In this document: one piece after another, positions 44,958-57,180 of the stretch
Layout of the letters: every line of letters starts with the position of its first letter
How positions within the stretch are numbered: position 1 is the stretch's first letter
Assembly (NCBI GenBank): GCA_001939145.1
Contig: LSRX01000126.1
Coordinates: forward strand, 921,846-985,845
From: Symbiodinium microadriaticum
Taxonomy: Eukaryota; Sar; Dinophyceae; Suessiales; Symbiodiniaceae
Direction of reading: 5' to 3'
Length of the DNA stretch: 64,000 nucleotides
Notes under the pieces: model-generated
Seen by the model: only the letters and a program-made list of their open reading frames with translations
Told to the model about the DNA's origin: nothing
Databases searched by the model: none
Position numbers and translations under genes: made by a program

Positions 44958-46598
44958 CTCCACCTCCGCGTAGAGCTTCAGCACCTGCCAAAGTCTTGAG
45001 TCTGGGCTGGTTGGGCTCTGAAGCCGAAACTTTTCCCGCAAGCCCCCAGCAATCAGGGTCCCGGCCCTGATAATTATAGAGCCTTTCCAATCCCCTTTCA
45101 GCTTTCCACTCTAGCTTCCTCTCAGGACTTCAACTTTCGCTTCGGGTCGGCTGTTCCCGGCTCCAAGACCCTCAATGCAGTCGAGGGCATGGAATTTGGC
45201 GGCTCTAGGGCGGCTTTAGGGCTGATGGCTTATAAGGCACCTCGTCCCAGCTCCGCGCCCGTGCACAAGCAGCAAGCACAGTCCGGTAGGCGACACGATC
45301 CTCACGGCCCCAGGCTTGGGCGGGAAATCTTCCAGTGCCTTTCCACCGCATGACACGGAGAGTCTCTGCTTCACGCCTCACGTTCACGGCTATCCTGTCA
45401 AGCTGTAACAAACACGTTCATAAGGCACCTTTGGGCTGGAACTCCTTCTTCCAACTCACAAAGCTGCCAATCGCTCACGAGTCTATACGATGATTTTGAC
45501 AACGTGCCCGAACCTACACTGCGACCCCCCCCCACACCCTTTCTCCGACCCCTGAGCCTGAAACCCAAAAGCCACCTGGGTCATGTTCCAAAGCCCATGT
45601 TGAGCAAAGCCGAACACCATGAAGACCCAGCATGCACTCGGGGCCCCTTCAAGCAGACAGGCTAGATGACTGGTGGGCCCCTGCTATCATCCGACACATA
45701 TGCTACGACGTATACATCAGATCGAAACACTTGAATACAAAGACTCTCGAACTTGTTATCAACATCCCGAAGCCGACAAGTCCGTAACTCTTCGTCTTAC
45801 CCCATCCCAAAGCCTATGCACCATAAACTCGAGACAAACCTCCGACAGCTGCAGCCAGAAACTCTAGCACACTAACCCACACACCGAACCTAAGCTCAAG
45901 TAAACCCTACATCCCCAGCTTCGTGTCCAGTTCCGTGCCGTCGCGCGCCATGGTGCCCAGGAGCTTCAAGGCCACATCCGACTTCCCCAGCTGCACGCAG
46001 GCCTGGCAGGCAAGAGCTGGTAAAAAGGTGTAGGAGCACACTTTCTCACAACTCGGACTAGACAGGCGAGGTCTATCAGGTGCCAGTCGGCGTGAAGCCT
46101 AGGAATTAGGGTCTCGATTTTAGGGCTCGGGTGCAGGAATTAGCCTTTGAGCTTGAGGATCCCGGCTTTGAGCCGCATGCCTCAAGAAGCCGCGAGGTTT
46201 TGAAGTCCGGACTTCGTAGTTGCAGTCATGAAAACCACGCATGTAGCAGCTAAGCAAAGGCTTACTGTGCCCTCCACCCTACGCCCAAAATCCTACAACC
46301 TGTGGGGTCTAGTAAAAAAACACAGGGGGGCTTCGTCCTGGCCTTAAGCACGGCGTTGCAGGTCATCGAGTGTGGGCTGATGCCACGCGAGCCTTGAGTT
46401 AATGGGTCGTCTTGCGCTGCTGCGTTTGCTATGTTGTTTTGCTTTGCTCGTTCTGGAGCTCCGTTTTGCCCGCTCCAGCTTTCAGGGCTTGAGGCTTTGG
46501 TTGCAGACTCTACTCTTCTTCTGCAGCTCATCGTCCGTCATTATCCACAGAACGTGTGAGGAGGTGAACCTGCTCTCCCAAAGCATCTCACCGCACCC
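44958..46598 (-). CDS. Pentatricopeptide-repeat (PPR) protein gene, partial, at least five exons
   Basis: Segments: 46514-46598, 46343-46392, 45911-46002, 45241-45402, 44958-44984. Removing 46393-46513 (GTAGAG...CTCAAG, phase 1) gives DDELQKK to SSRGISPHS. Removing the GC-AG intron 46003-46342 (phase 0) rebuilds a PPR helix pair, SPHSMTCNAVLK + ACVQLGKSDVALKLLGTM. Removing the GT-AG intron 44985-45240 (phase 0) rebuilds a second, VAYRTVLAACARARSWDE + VLKLYAEVE, which ends at the GC donor GAG|GCAAGC. PPR proteins bind organellar RNA and act in processing, stability or editing. The exon at 45911 ends AT|GTAGGG in a phase that does not fit 45402, so an exon between them is missing. Neither gene end was found. 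Confidence 0.75.
46041..46100. repeat. Copy of a dispersed CTCGGAC..GGCGAGGT repeat
   Basis: TTCTCACAACTCGGAC, GACAGGCGAGGTCTATC and GGCGTGAA match the tandem pair at 46841-47010. Here it lies in the PPR intron/3' flank. Confidence 0.7.
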
Positions 46599-46840
46599 CT
46601 CGTTTCAGAACTGTTCTTGCAGCTACGATGGCTCGTTTAGCTGATCCCCGGATCATAAATTTCAAAAGGGCTTCCGGGCAATTAGCTTTTTGGGCCCAGC
46701 CCTGGGATCCCCGAAAAAAGGGTCCTTCCTTGGGGCCTTTGAGGACTGGGAAGCTTCTTTGGAGCACCCACAAACAGGGCACAGCCAGCGAGGATCCGGT
46801 ACAAACCGGTTCGGGGCCAGATATCATCGACCGTATATTA

Positions 46841-47010
46841 GGGTTTATGCTCTCACAACTCGGACAAGCCAGGCGAGGTTCACGATGCGAGGTCGGCGTG
46901 AAACAAGAAATGACAACCCACACTTCAAGCCCAAACCCGACAAAGGGTTTACGCTCTCACGACTCGGACATGCCAGGCGAGGTCAATGGTGCGAGGCCGG
47001 CGTGAAACCA
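46841..47010. repeat. Tandem pair of a 104-bp repeat
   Basis: Units starting GGGTTTA at 46841 and 46945 share CTCTCAC.ACTCGGACA, GCCAGGCGAGGT and GCGAGG.CGGCGTGAAAC. Each begins with a telomere-like GGGTTTA. Related single copies are at 46041-46100 and 30037-30073. Confidence 0.8.
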
Positions 47011-48632
47011 GAAGCAAGGACCCCTCAAAACAGAAGACCAACTCACAAGACCAAAGTCTAAGACCCTTACCGTAAAAGCGCCGAAGAAGGGGTCCCCGAA
47101 ACTGCAGTCATCAGCAGAGCGACCAGTTCACCACTTGCCAAAAGAAAACCCGTAAACACGATCAACACCCCCGGTGAACTGTCCCCGGCTGGCACAGCGA
47201 CTACACTCGGGTTGTTCATGGGGGACAAACGCTTTAGGGTTTAGGGTTATTCAGAAGCTGCCCCAAACCTTGAAGCCCCAACGACAAGCCTTACACCAGC
47301 TTCCTTATGCTTCTCATCTACGGGGCCCTTACTCTTCACAAGCTCTCCCGGAGACAAACCCACCCCAAGTCAACACCCAGGAGCCCATCGCAGTGGCCAG
47401 AGAGAGGATCTCTCTCCACAACCCGTCCTTCAATTCCGCAAGGCCTTATAACACTTAGAGTAGGGTTCTGGAGGTACGCTATGGCGTAGCTGCATATAGC
47501 TTCTAATGAGGGAGACACCAGTAAACCCAGACTTCAGGGCCTTTGGTTCTGGGCTATGGGGTTTTGGGCTCACCAGGCTCGGATTCGAGCTTGGGGGGCC
47601 CTTGTGACCTTGGCGTTCAGGGCTTGACGTCGGGAAGTCATGCCAAACGACTACAAGTTGGGGTTTAGTTCACCCCAGCTAGCCCCCGCTCTCAGAAACT
47701 GTCGTACATAATGGACTCCATGCGGCGATTGTCAAGGGAGGGCTTGCCGTAAGAATTCATGGCTAATTACGTGTGACGCCCCAAAGTAATCAATAATAGA
47801 AATAAGGCCCCTAAGGACTCTGAATCTGCGGCATGCTTCAAAACGGGCAGAGAAATCCCTGGCCAGTATGTCCATGCTACGAACATCAAGCTGGATGCAG
47901 CTCATTATCCGTAGTGTTGTGCTTCGACAACTCGGATTGAGCCCAAAGCCTCTAGCTTTGAATATCATGGAGCTCTCCGAGTGCCTGTAAAGCCCTGACG
48001 AAGGTGCACCTGAATAGCCTTTCAACAATACGACCCATCACGCTGGAATGGGGGGGGGTATGTCACCGGAAGTTGTCCAAGAAGAGCAATATCAGAATAC
48101 TGAATTACTGCGACCGATCCTTCTCACAGACATTGATCGCCATGTCGAAATGGACTTCCGTGAGGTTCACACTCGTGTCGTCCACAAGCTGCTGGAAGAT
48201 CTCCAGGCCCTCCGAGGAGCGACTTGGGAATTGCAAATCGCTGGTTATCATCGCTTGAAGCGAAAACTATAGTATGATTCAATGATTACTACAGGTGATG
48301 TCACACAGCTTGCAAAATAGTTGTAGCAACCCCCTCATGGCTGATAGACCTCAAACGCAACGGCTCCCGCACAACACTCATGCTCGAATTTGCTATGATT
48401 GAACCTGCTAAAGCGCGCCTCTGACTGGACAAGTTCCTGGAAAAGTGCATGGCCGTAGCAATCGAGTGTACCTCCCCTCAGAAAAGCTGTCGGGTGCCCA
48501 GAAGCTCTCCAAGCCCTTCCGAGTAACGGTTATAGGCTTAATCCAAAATCCCGAAGCCTGACAACCCAACCCTGAACCCTTTCAGCCCTCAACCATAAAG
48601 CTCTCTACTCAGACTCTACTCTACCCCTAAAC
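47011..48632. other. No supported gene; telomere-like words
   Basis: G-rich words occur at 47230-47250 and 47530-47680; a plus frame at 48048-48272 (VVHKLLEDLQALRGATWELQ) has coding-like content but no other support. A C-rich tract at 48540-48632 ends at the next exon. Confidence 0.4.
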
Positions 48633-48737
48633 CCTTTGTAGCCCCAAGGCGTGCCTTTTTCCGATCCCGCTCCTGTCCCTCCTCGCCGAAGAGCGCCCGC
48701 AGCAAGGAACAGAGCTGGGTCTCGTTGGGCGTAATGC
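48633..48737 (-). CDS. Exon, PPR-like helical peptide
   Basis: After GCTGGGTTCACGAG the frame encodes GITPNETQLCSLLRALFGEE then GQERDRKKARLGATK. Donor AAAGG|GTTTAGGGG. GITPNE..LCSLLRA is close to a PPR A-helix start. C-rich tract on the left, AGGTTTAGGC on the right at 48870. Not joined to the PPR gene, which lies downstream on the same strand, but it could be an upstream exon. Confidence 0.65.
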
Positions 48738-49439
48738 CTCGTGAACCCAGCACTTCGCAAGGCCACGTAAAGTAAACTAGTAGCCTTCGATCCTAAGGAC
48801 CCAACATCCACCCTCTTCAGACGAGTCTGCAATGAGAACCACAGAACCAAACTTCAAAGCTAGAATCCGAGGTTTAGGCTTTGGAGTCGGCGTAAACAAC
48901 TCTTTTCTTCTGAACCCGGAGCTCTATCCAAATATCTAGCAAGACTAAACCCCGGATCCTGTCTTGCAAGCTGAAGAAGGAAACCGGTGAACCAGCCTGC
49001 GTATAGCAGAGGGTTTCGACACGCACGCCAAGCAGAGGGTTTAGGGCCTCGCATTAGGTAAGCCCCGAAGGAAAGGCCATTCACCCCGGATCATCGACCC
49101 CTAAACTGAAGCCCTAGACCTGAAACGATGAATGTTCTGAGAAGGCTTAGGTCCTCTCCAACGGTTCAACAACAAACGGAATATCATGCGATGCAAGTCC
49201 TCGCATTCCAGAGTTCTCTACAGAAGTCCAACTATCGTGTAATGCACGTGCACAGACACCTATGCTTGTGAGGCACAAGCCATCGAAGACAAAAGCCCGA
49301 ACTGTAACACCTGTTTACCAGCTCTTCAAGGCTTCACGATCACCTTGGACTGCATCATACCAGGCCATCAGAACCAACAGTAGCTAGGCACAGCCTCCAC
49401 ATTCCTCAAACCCTAACTCCTAAACCTTGAACCCTAAAC

Positions 49440-49531
49440 CCACAAATGCCAATTCGATGGAGGGCCGTTCTCCCGCATGGAGATGTAGAGTTCGAAGCAT
49501 CTCTCGTGGTAGTCCGGGGAGTAAGACAAGC
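49440..49531 (-). CDS. Exon, PPR-like helical peptide
   Basis: The frame encodes LSYSPDYHERCFELYISMRE then NGPPSNWHLW, ending TTGTGG|GTTTAGGGTTCAAGG. CFELYISMRENG resembles a PPR B-helix and loop. Acceptor is AGCCTTAAG. CCCTAAA words (49405-49439) lie immediately left. Same strand as the PPR gene. Confidence 0.65.
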
Positions 49532-49802
49532 CTTAAGGCTTGGAGTTTGTGATGAGCTCTTCCGAACTTAAGGCTTGGAAATTGTATAGGTTTCGGAATT
49601 GCACCTGAGGAACAGCATCTAAAACGAGAAGTTATCTTTTCTGGCGCCGCTGCAAGGTCAAGTGCTTCGGACCGCCGGACCGCGAAAGGTTTTGGATTCC
49701 GGCAAAGGTTTGTCCAAGGAGTTGCGCAGGCATGATCGTGGCCTTTTGGGTGTTTCGGGGTCAGGGTCTGTATTTACGTGGCTGCACGCCTAACCCTAAC
49801 CT

Positions 49803-49920
49803 CTATGGCCTTGGAACGAAAGCCTTGTGGCCAGGATAGGTTCGTGGTGCAGGAATTTTTGGGGGCTCCCCGGGCCTGTCTGCCTCCTGCATTGCTGAGC
49901 GAATCACTCTAGGCAGGGCT
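49803..49920 (-). CDS. Exon-like island, two open frames
   Basis: Between CTTTTGTCAG (or ATTCGCTCAG) and GTTAGGGTTAGG. Readings: VALPRVIRSAMQEADRPGEP to a TAG, or QKFLHHEPILATRLSFQGHR to the donor. The second fits the flank rule better. Confidence 0.45.
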
Positions 49921-50454
49921 ACAAATCTGACAAAAGCGTACGTAGGGTTTTGGGTGATGCTTTCAGGGTTTATGGTTGGATGTCTTGGTCCTCGGGTTCT
50001 GCGTATGAGCTGACGAAGCACCCTTGGAAAGCAACCCCACTTCGTGAGCCAACTCTCGCCATTACATTATACTTCCCCACAGGGTGTCGCAAATGCTTTC
50101 GAACGAGTTCATGTGGAAACGCACGAGAATGACAAACAAGCTCGGTGTCTGCTGCAAGCCTTGTCCAAATCTCGACCCCTCCCCCCCCCCAACCTTTTTG
50201 CCTGGCCAGCTACGCACCCAAACACTTTTAAACCCTTGATCACAAATCTATCAACTCGAAACCTTGGACCCCAAATAAAATTTCCAGACCTTCTCCAAGC
50301 TCCATCCTAGCTGAGATGAACCCTGCCACCGGAAGCTCATTTCTTGCTACGGGACCATGGAGCACGGTGTGATAGCAGGAGTTGTTCATTGCAACACCGT
50401 CTTCCTGAAGTCACAGCTTGGGGTTCACTGTAGGGCCTAGGACATGTTCAAGAT

Positions 50455-51410
50455 ATGTAAGTTAGTACATATGCATGTATGCAAGTGTGCAAGTATGCAC
50501 GCGTGCGTGCGTGTGTGTGTGTGTTGTGTGTTTGCGTGTATGTATGTATGTATGTATGTATGTATGTATGTATGTATGTATGTATGTATTATGTATGCAT
50601 GCATGCATGCATGCATGCATGCATGCATGCATGTATGCATGTATGTAGTAAGTAAGTAAGTAAGTAAGTAAGTATGTATGTATGTATGTATGTATGTATG
50701 CTTGGCTGTTTCTCTGTTTGTCTGTGTGTTTGCTGCTTTGTTTGTTTGTTTGCTTGATTGTGTGTGTGTGTGTGGGTCTGTGTGTGTGTTTGCTTGTGTG
50801 TTTGCTTGTTTGTTTGTTTGTTAGAACTCATGTATGTGTATACAAATGCACATACATACATACATACATACATACATGCATGCATGCATGCATGCATGCA
50901 TGCATGCATGCATGCATACATACATACATACATATATATATGCATACATGCATGCACGGACACATGCATATTGCATGTATACATGCACACATGCATGCAT
51001 GCATACATATGTGCCCGTGCACACATACGCATATACATGCAACATACATATGCACATGCATACATCCATATACATACATACATGCATACACGTAGGGATA
51101 CATGCATGTTGCACACATGCAAGCATGCATGCATGCATGCATGCATGCATACATACATACATACATACAAAATACCTACCTGCAGGCTTAATGCCTGCCT
51201 ACCTACCTACCTACCTACCTACCTACCTACCTACCCTACCTACCTACCTACATACATACGACAGACAAACAGACAGACAGACCGACGGACGCACGGACAG
51301 ACGGACGGGCGGACAGGCAAACTGACACATGCGTGTGTATATACAAGCACATGCAGGTATAGTTGTGCATATTACACATGGATGCATGCAGGCACGCATG
51401 CATGTATGAT
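50455..51410. repeat. Compound 950-bp microsatellite with mirrored halves
   Basis: GTAT then GCAT then GTAA/GTAT blocks (50538-50700), a TTTG/TG core (50700-50825), then CATA, GCAT, CATA (50845-50935), further CATA/GCAT, CCTA (51195-51255) and GACG/GACA (51258-51320) blocks. The left GTAT/GCAT half is the reverse complement of the right CATA/GCAT half. All long frames in it are low-complexity. Confidence 0.97.
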
Positions 51411-52479
51411 AAGTGTACTGGAAACTCTTCAGACGAGAGGCATGTTCGAGATACTAATGTTAGTTGAGAGCTTCGGGTCCCCCTTGTCTTGCCCTGTTAC
51501 ACCCTCCACCACACCCTTCTGAAACCATATCTGGCCTCCTCTCGCCATTCAAGGTTGTACGAACTAGGGGCTTAGAGTCTCTTGTGCATGCCCTTCTCGG
51601 CGTACACTGTTTGAGAACGACGCTCGGTTCGGGGTTCAGTGGTTCAGGGCGTTTTGAGTGCGCCTGTCGCAACTCCACCTTAAATCCCGTCTGTGTAACA
51701 CCAGCTTCAAGGACCTGCATCTGATCCAGAAGAGTGATGATGTTTTCCTCGGCTTTGACGGCTGCATCGCTTCGGGCTTTACATCAGAAAGGTTACATAG
51801 CATCCTGTGGGGCTTCCAGTCTCAGACTGAGCGAACATGAGGAAGGGGCCTTTTGGGTGTCGGGCTCGGGTGTCCTGGCCTGTATCATCTGACCTTTGTT
51901 CTTCGAATGGTTATGGGATAGCCTGATTTAAGATGCAAGTTTTTAGAGTCTGAGGATGAGGCCTTGGTGTTCGGGGGTTTAGGGTGTGAGCTTCTGAAGG
52001 CAGTGAAGTGGGGCCCAAGCCAGGGCACTCTTTGCGTTCGAGCCTCGGGATGTTCCCACTACAGGTGCGCCCCTTCAAGCCCGCCCCCACATCTCCAGTT
52101 CGCTTCGCCTGAGGCCCCTGCCCACTTTTTCCGGGAGTTGCAAGAGGCCAATGCAAAGTCGTAGCTGTGCCTTGGTGCCATATCTTTGCTCCAGGCAGCT
52201 TAGAGAGGGGCTCCATGTTGCTTTGCTGGGTGTATGGCCAATGTCGTAAGGATTTGCGGCTCTTGTACAGCATCCTTTCTTCCGTTGGAATGGAAGCACT
52301 ATATACCGTCTACAATGTCGCCATGACCTTTGAAGGGAACAACATCGGTAGGCTTTCGCTGCGACTGTGGTGACCGGTAGCATGTACTTTTGCAACCGGC
52401 AAGCAGGGTGCGTACAGGATGCCGTCAATGCAGACAGCATGCCTACGATGCCGAATCCGTTACTTTGGGATTAGAGATC
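51411..52479. other. No supported gene
   Basis: Short frames on both strands; G-rich telomere words at 51970-51990; a plus frame at 52390-52480 runs into the ACT array. Confidence 0.45.
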
Positions 52480-52508
52480 CCTCCTACTACTACTACTACT
52501 ACTACTAT

Positions 52509-52540
<32 letters not shown>

Positions 52541-52541
52541 T

Positions 52542-52590
<49 letters not shown>
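52480..52590. repeat. ACT trinucleotide array
   Basis: About 36 ACT triplets with two ATT interruptions; the reverse complement is the AGT unit of 1-340 and 43935-44225. Confidence 0.98.
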
Positions 52591-53916
52591 GGCCCAGTTT
52601 CCCACCGCAACCATCAGAAGGGACACCAACAGCAGAAATTAGACTATGACAATGACTGGCTGAAAGGGAGTCATAGTTTGCATCTACCCCTGAATATTTA
52701 CCAGGCGACCCGTAATGCCCAATCCGTCTGCACTGTTCCGAAAGCAAATCGAATTATGCTGTATTCTTGGTGCTCCGACTCACACACTCGAACGCAACCA
52801 GGCTTGGTCTTGGTGTTGGTATGGCGCTCTACACTCTACACCTAACAGCCTAACAATACCGAAAAATCCCGAACCCAAAACCTTAAACCCCTATACTCTA
52901 CAGCATCGACCACTGCTTGCCACATACAGCACTATTTTCATTTACTTCTGCAGAAAATAGCCCCCTGAAGCCCTGCATTAAAAGTCAGAGATGAATTGGC
53001 GGTCTGCCAGAATCACGATAATGCCTAATAATGAGGCTTCCGAGTTAAGTACATTTCATCCGGGGTGTAAGGCTATGACTTCACATCGCACTGAACCCTC
53101 AGACCCGCAAGCCCTAGGCCCTAGACACTTCAAGGAAAGAAACAACTACCGCAGCAGTAGCGGAAGTCGTCGTGGTGACGGCGGTGGTGGTGAGGACTGC
53201 AGCAGCAGCAGCAGCGGCAGTAACAGTAACACCAGTAGTAGTCGTCGCCGTTGCAAAGGTACTGATAGTCGCACTACAAATTAGGAACAATAATATCCGA
53301 CGTGAAAAACTCAAGCCCTATAAATCATGCCCGAAAAAGCTCTAGGACCCCGCGCACGTCGGGCTTCAGGCTGTTCTGACGCATTTCCTCCAGCCTTGGC
53401 TATGCACTGTAACGGTTTCGACACTGGATGCCCGGATAAATATGCCTCATCAGCTAGGAGCAGCATTCCAATCACAACCACAACACATCAAAGCAACAAC
53501 ATGCCCGAAACATGTATGAGAGAAGGCCTGACACACAATTGAGACTGCCACGTCCTCAACGTATCGGGTGGAATCAGGTATCGCAGGCTATTCCGATCTT
53601 TGCCGAGACAGGACCACCTAGATTCCTGAAGGTCGGTGTGACTCTCCTCAATTGCAGAAACTCGAGAAATGCCCTAGGGCGCCATGCATCTGAGAAGCTA
53701 CAAGCATTGTTCGCTTAGTCTCGCATCGTTTTGTCTGCGTTGGCACTGGGTAGGACTCATGGCAAGCAGGAGTCCTACCATAAACGGGAAAATGGATGCT
53801 CTGCAACTTGATACCTAAAGAACACAAATCCCACTTGAACTCGTCTCCAGAACCCCCGAATGGAAACTGAAACCCTTAAGGCGAAACCGGCAATAAACAA
53901 AACTTAAACCCCAAAC

Positions 53917-54041
53917 CCTCAATCCCTCGGCCGAGAATCATTTCGGTGGCAGATTTCGTCGACCTGAACTCATTGGATGTGTACTGTATTGCTCGGATGA
54001 GGTCTAGGCTTTCAGCTGTACCTGTGCTTGTCTGGTCTCTT
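53917..54041 (-). CDS. Exon, unrecognised helical peptide
   Basis: After CCGTAGTTCCCAG the frame encodes TAESLDLIRAIQYTSNEFRS then TKSATEMILGRGIE. Donor GAGG|GTTTGGGGTTTAAG. C-rich tract left (53870-53916), G-rich right (54055-54080). Well-formed amphipathic sequence; family unknown. Confidence 0.6.
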
Positions 54042-56207
54042 CTGGGAACTACGGGTTAACCTTTGGGATTTTGGGGGGTGTATGTACCTCTACAAGAATC
54101 TGGGAGACTTACTACTGAGTATAGCTTTACATGTTTGGAGCTTCGGATTGCTTCGGAATGGGGGGACCTCGGCTGGTTGAGGTTTCCCGGATTGAAGGGT
54201 TCTGAACCAACATGTAGAAGTTTCGTAACCCTACAGCTGGGGGGCTTCATTCCGGACCATGGCTTGCTTGTACCTCCGGGCAAACAGAGCGTACTTGCAG
54301 GGCTTAGGCCCCTCCACCAGAGGGTCGGTTGAAGTGCCTCCACAGCATATACCTGAACGACTGCCTCGTGGTCATCGCGCCCATGCTTTCACAGTGGCTC
54401 TAAATTCGGAGACTCTTATGCAACGCTGCAAGCCCAGCTGGTGATACCTCTAAGATCTCCAAGTCCCACCAATGAACACCCCAAACCTAGATCGGGGTGC
54501 AGGACTTCCCGTTTCAGGTTCAGCCGGCCTGTTCAGCGCGTGGATTTTGAGGATCAAGTTATAGCATGCCAGGTCCAGTCTCACTTCACTTTGCCTGGCT
54601 GCACCCAGAGATCCCATGTACTCACACCTTAAGGTGCACAAGGCTCTTCATTAGTACGGGGCTCTGTCTGCCTTGCTCAACAGCTTCCAGCGAAGCTTTG
54701 GTGTGCTTGGGGCCGCTTTGGTTCAAGTTTCCAGCCTAGGGTTCAAGCTTAAGGTTTTTCTGGGCCTGTGCCGACAACCTGTAAGCCCAAAAGGAAAGTT
54801 CTACTGTGGGGCCTTCTTGTGTGAAAACATGTTGTTCTCTGCTTGTATGGTGGGACTAACAAGCTTGGTGGGTAAGTGTCCCGCGGCGCTTCGGTTGTTT
54901 GTAGCCCCCTCTGGGCAATCCGCTCTCAAACCTCTAGGGCCCAAACAAACAAAGGGGGCCGCTTGGGACGAAGTCATGGGTTGATGGGGGCCAAAGGGAT
55001 CTATATAAACACATTGCACGAGCAAAGTTGTTCCTGTGTTTCATGCATGGATTTTTTGGGTCTGAGACGGCGTGATGTACAAAGCTCTACCAACGTATGC
55101 ATGATCCGCGGTCTATCTTTCAAATAACGGTTAATGCCTTCTTCTCCTAATGCTCTCGTACCAGAGGTTCTTGGCAGCATGCACGGGAGGCAACAAACGA
55201 TCTTCACAAGGCGGCAAAAAAACAACGAAAGCTTCATGTGCTAGAACCGGGAGTTGGCCGTTTGCTCCAGTGAGCCACATGCCCTGAATCCTACTCCGCT
55301 TAATGCCATAGGGTTTAGGGGCTTCTCTGAGCCTCTATACACTTTTGGGGCAGGTATAGAGTTCGACGTTTCGTGTTGCAGGGAGGCTCAGTGCACAGGA
55401 AGTAAAGCTCAGCAAAGCCAAAGCCCCATAGAGAAGCCAGAAAAATGTTGAATAGGGTTGGGGGTTTGGCGGTCTACAACGGTACATTATGAACCCTAAA
55501 GGTCCTAAATCCTAAACCCTAATTATTGGAAGAATGTGCAGCAGCGGGAGCGACGGCAGACGAACAAAGCATCGTGAACCGTTCTTATCGTCTCGAGAGC
55601 CCCAAAGCATGAGCGAGCGAGTGTGGTTTTCTGCTGCCTCTGCCGGAGTTTCTTAGGGCACCCCACTTGCACCCCACCACGTCAATCATCATGTTAGCTG
55701 AGGGTGCCTGAATGATGGGCACATGGTCCTTGGGTGTACACTACAAGCGGCCAGATGGTGACCATCCTCCGACAAGGTGCCCGTGATACGTAACCCTCCC
55801 TTGAAAGGAGCCAGAGCCAGGGTGACAGTTGGGGTTTCATGTTCTCCCTATTAGGGGAAGGCGGCACAGCAGGGTTCGAGGATCGAGACTCCAATTCGAA
55901 ACCAGCTTGCAAACTCAGGCGCCTATCCTAGGCAAAGAATCCAACACCCCAACGCGCAGAACCAGGGAAGACTTGAAGGCGTAAACGTGAAGTCATTGCA
56001 ACAGAACGATCCCAACCTCGGCCCCATGAAACTGCTTCGAACTCTGTCATGCCACGTGCAGAGCATCTAAAGCTTGCGAAGCCCTGGTTTATCCCAGCCC
56101 AAAACTCGCCTGAGCTCTTCTAGCAGGCTGAAGGTGTCTGGGAGCATCCCCATCTGAATCATCGCTGATAACTTCTCCTCATCCAAGGCTCGTTTGAACC
56201 TATACGC
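54042..56207. other. No firm gene; telomere-like words
   Basis: CCCTAAA words at 55494-55520 precede a GC-rich segment where plus (EECAAAGATADEQSIVNRSY) and minus frames are both open. Otherwise unremarkable short frames. Confidence 0.4.
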
Positions 56208-56540
56208 ATGCTCGTCTACGCCTCGAGTAGGTGGTCTGCCCATAGCTCCAAACCCTTGACAGTACGAGTACAGCGCTCTGAACCTGTAGTCGTTGTAGTT
56301 AATTACACGCGACAGGTGAGAAGCGGCCGTCCGGTGGAACGGCTGATAAGGCTACCCATTAAGCGTCCCATGTCCGAAGTCATTATGGTAGGTCTTCAGG
56401 TCTTCGCCCGTGTTGCAGCAAAAGACTCGCTCTGCGGGCTTCTGGTCTTGGAGATCTTCAGTTCACTGAGAGATGGGGACCCGAGGCTGACGTTGAGGGA
56501 CAGGTTTGAACTTCCTCAGGCCTTGGCATACTTCGTTTGA
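56208..56540 (+). CDS. Open frame of 110 codons
   Basis: ATG at 56208 (GCATGCTCG) to TGA 56540. Contains SEVIMVGLQVFARVAAKDSL and FSSLRDGDPRLTLRDRFELP. A possible 48-nt in-frame intron (CAG|GTGAGA, 56313-56360) would not change the reading. It overlaps the next exon's acceptor, so its 3' end may be spliced instead. Confidence 0.4.
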   Translation: MLVYASSRWSAHSSKPLTVRVQRSEPVVVVVNYTRQVRSGRPVERLIRLPIKRPMSEVIMVGLQVFARVAAKDSLCGLLVLEIFSSLRDGDPRLTLRDRFELPQALAYFV

Positions 56541-56655
56541 ACGAGGAATGCTGGAGCCATGCGTCTGCAAGCTCCAAGAAAAAGAACCGGGCAAAATAAA
56601 CGCGGTTACAATGCAAATGGATCAGAAAATCGCGCGCACGCACTGCCAAAAGTCG
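56520..56655 (+). CDS. Exon with telomere-like donor
   Basis: Acceptor TTTGAACTTCCTCAG; frame MLEPCVCKLQEKEPGKINAV then TMQMDQKIARTHCQKS; donor AGTCG|GTTGGGGCTTAGGG. Lys/Glu/Gln-rich. No family recognised. Confidence 0.6.
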
Positions 56656-57059
56656 GTTGGGGCTTAGGGTTCAGGCGGTTTCGGGTTGAGACTCGAGCCT
56701 TTAACATGAGATGCAATGCAAGGAAGCCTCTAAGCTCTAAGTGTTCCTGTTTGGGAAACCTCGAAGCAGTGTAACCCGTCCCTCTGAACCCCAAACCTCT
56801 CCAACTGCCTTCTGACGAACTCACTGACGAACCCAAGGGCCCCTGAACGCTACACGGCGGAAGCCCGAACTTTCTATGTGTATTTATACCGGTGTAGACT
56901 TGGTTACTAGTTACTCCGCTTACTCAAGTCCTTGATGAAGCCCTATAACCCCCCAACCTCTTGACAAACCTGTCTCAAGGGCCTAAATCCAAACAGACCC
57001 AACCCGAAGACCTTACATGTTTTGTGCTTAAAGTGTAGGCCTACATGCTCTGAAGGTGT

Positions 57060-57180
57060 TCATCCTTACCCCTAAAGCCCGAAAGCCCTCATGGGGTCCT
57101 TTCATTAAGCCCTAACTCGAAACCCTAAACCCCAAACCCTAAACCCTAACTAAACCCTAAACCCCTACACCCCAAGCGAC
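57060..57180. repeat. CCCTAAA tract
   Basis: CCCTAAA, CCCCAAA and CTAACTAAACCC units; the purest stretch is 57121-57165. The mirror-image TTTAGGG tract lies at 57300-57345, with the exon at 57181-57257 between them. Confidence 0.95.

Noticed and set aside
50444-51522. Frames up to 254 codons in both strands
   Set aside because: Met-Tyr-Val-Cys and His-Thr-Tyr-Ile repeats from the microsatellite.
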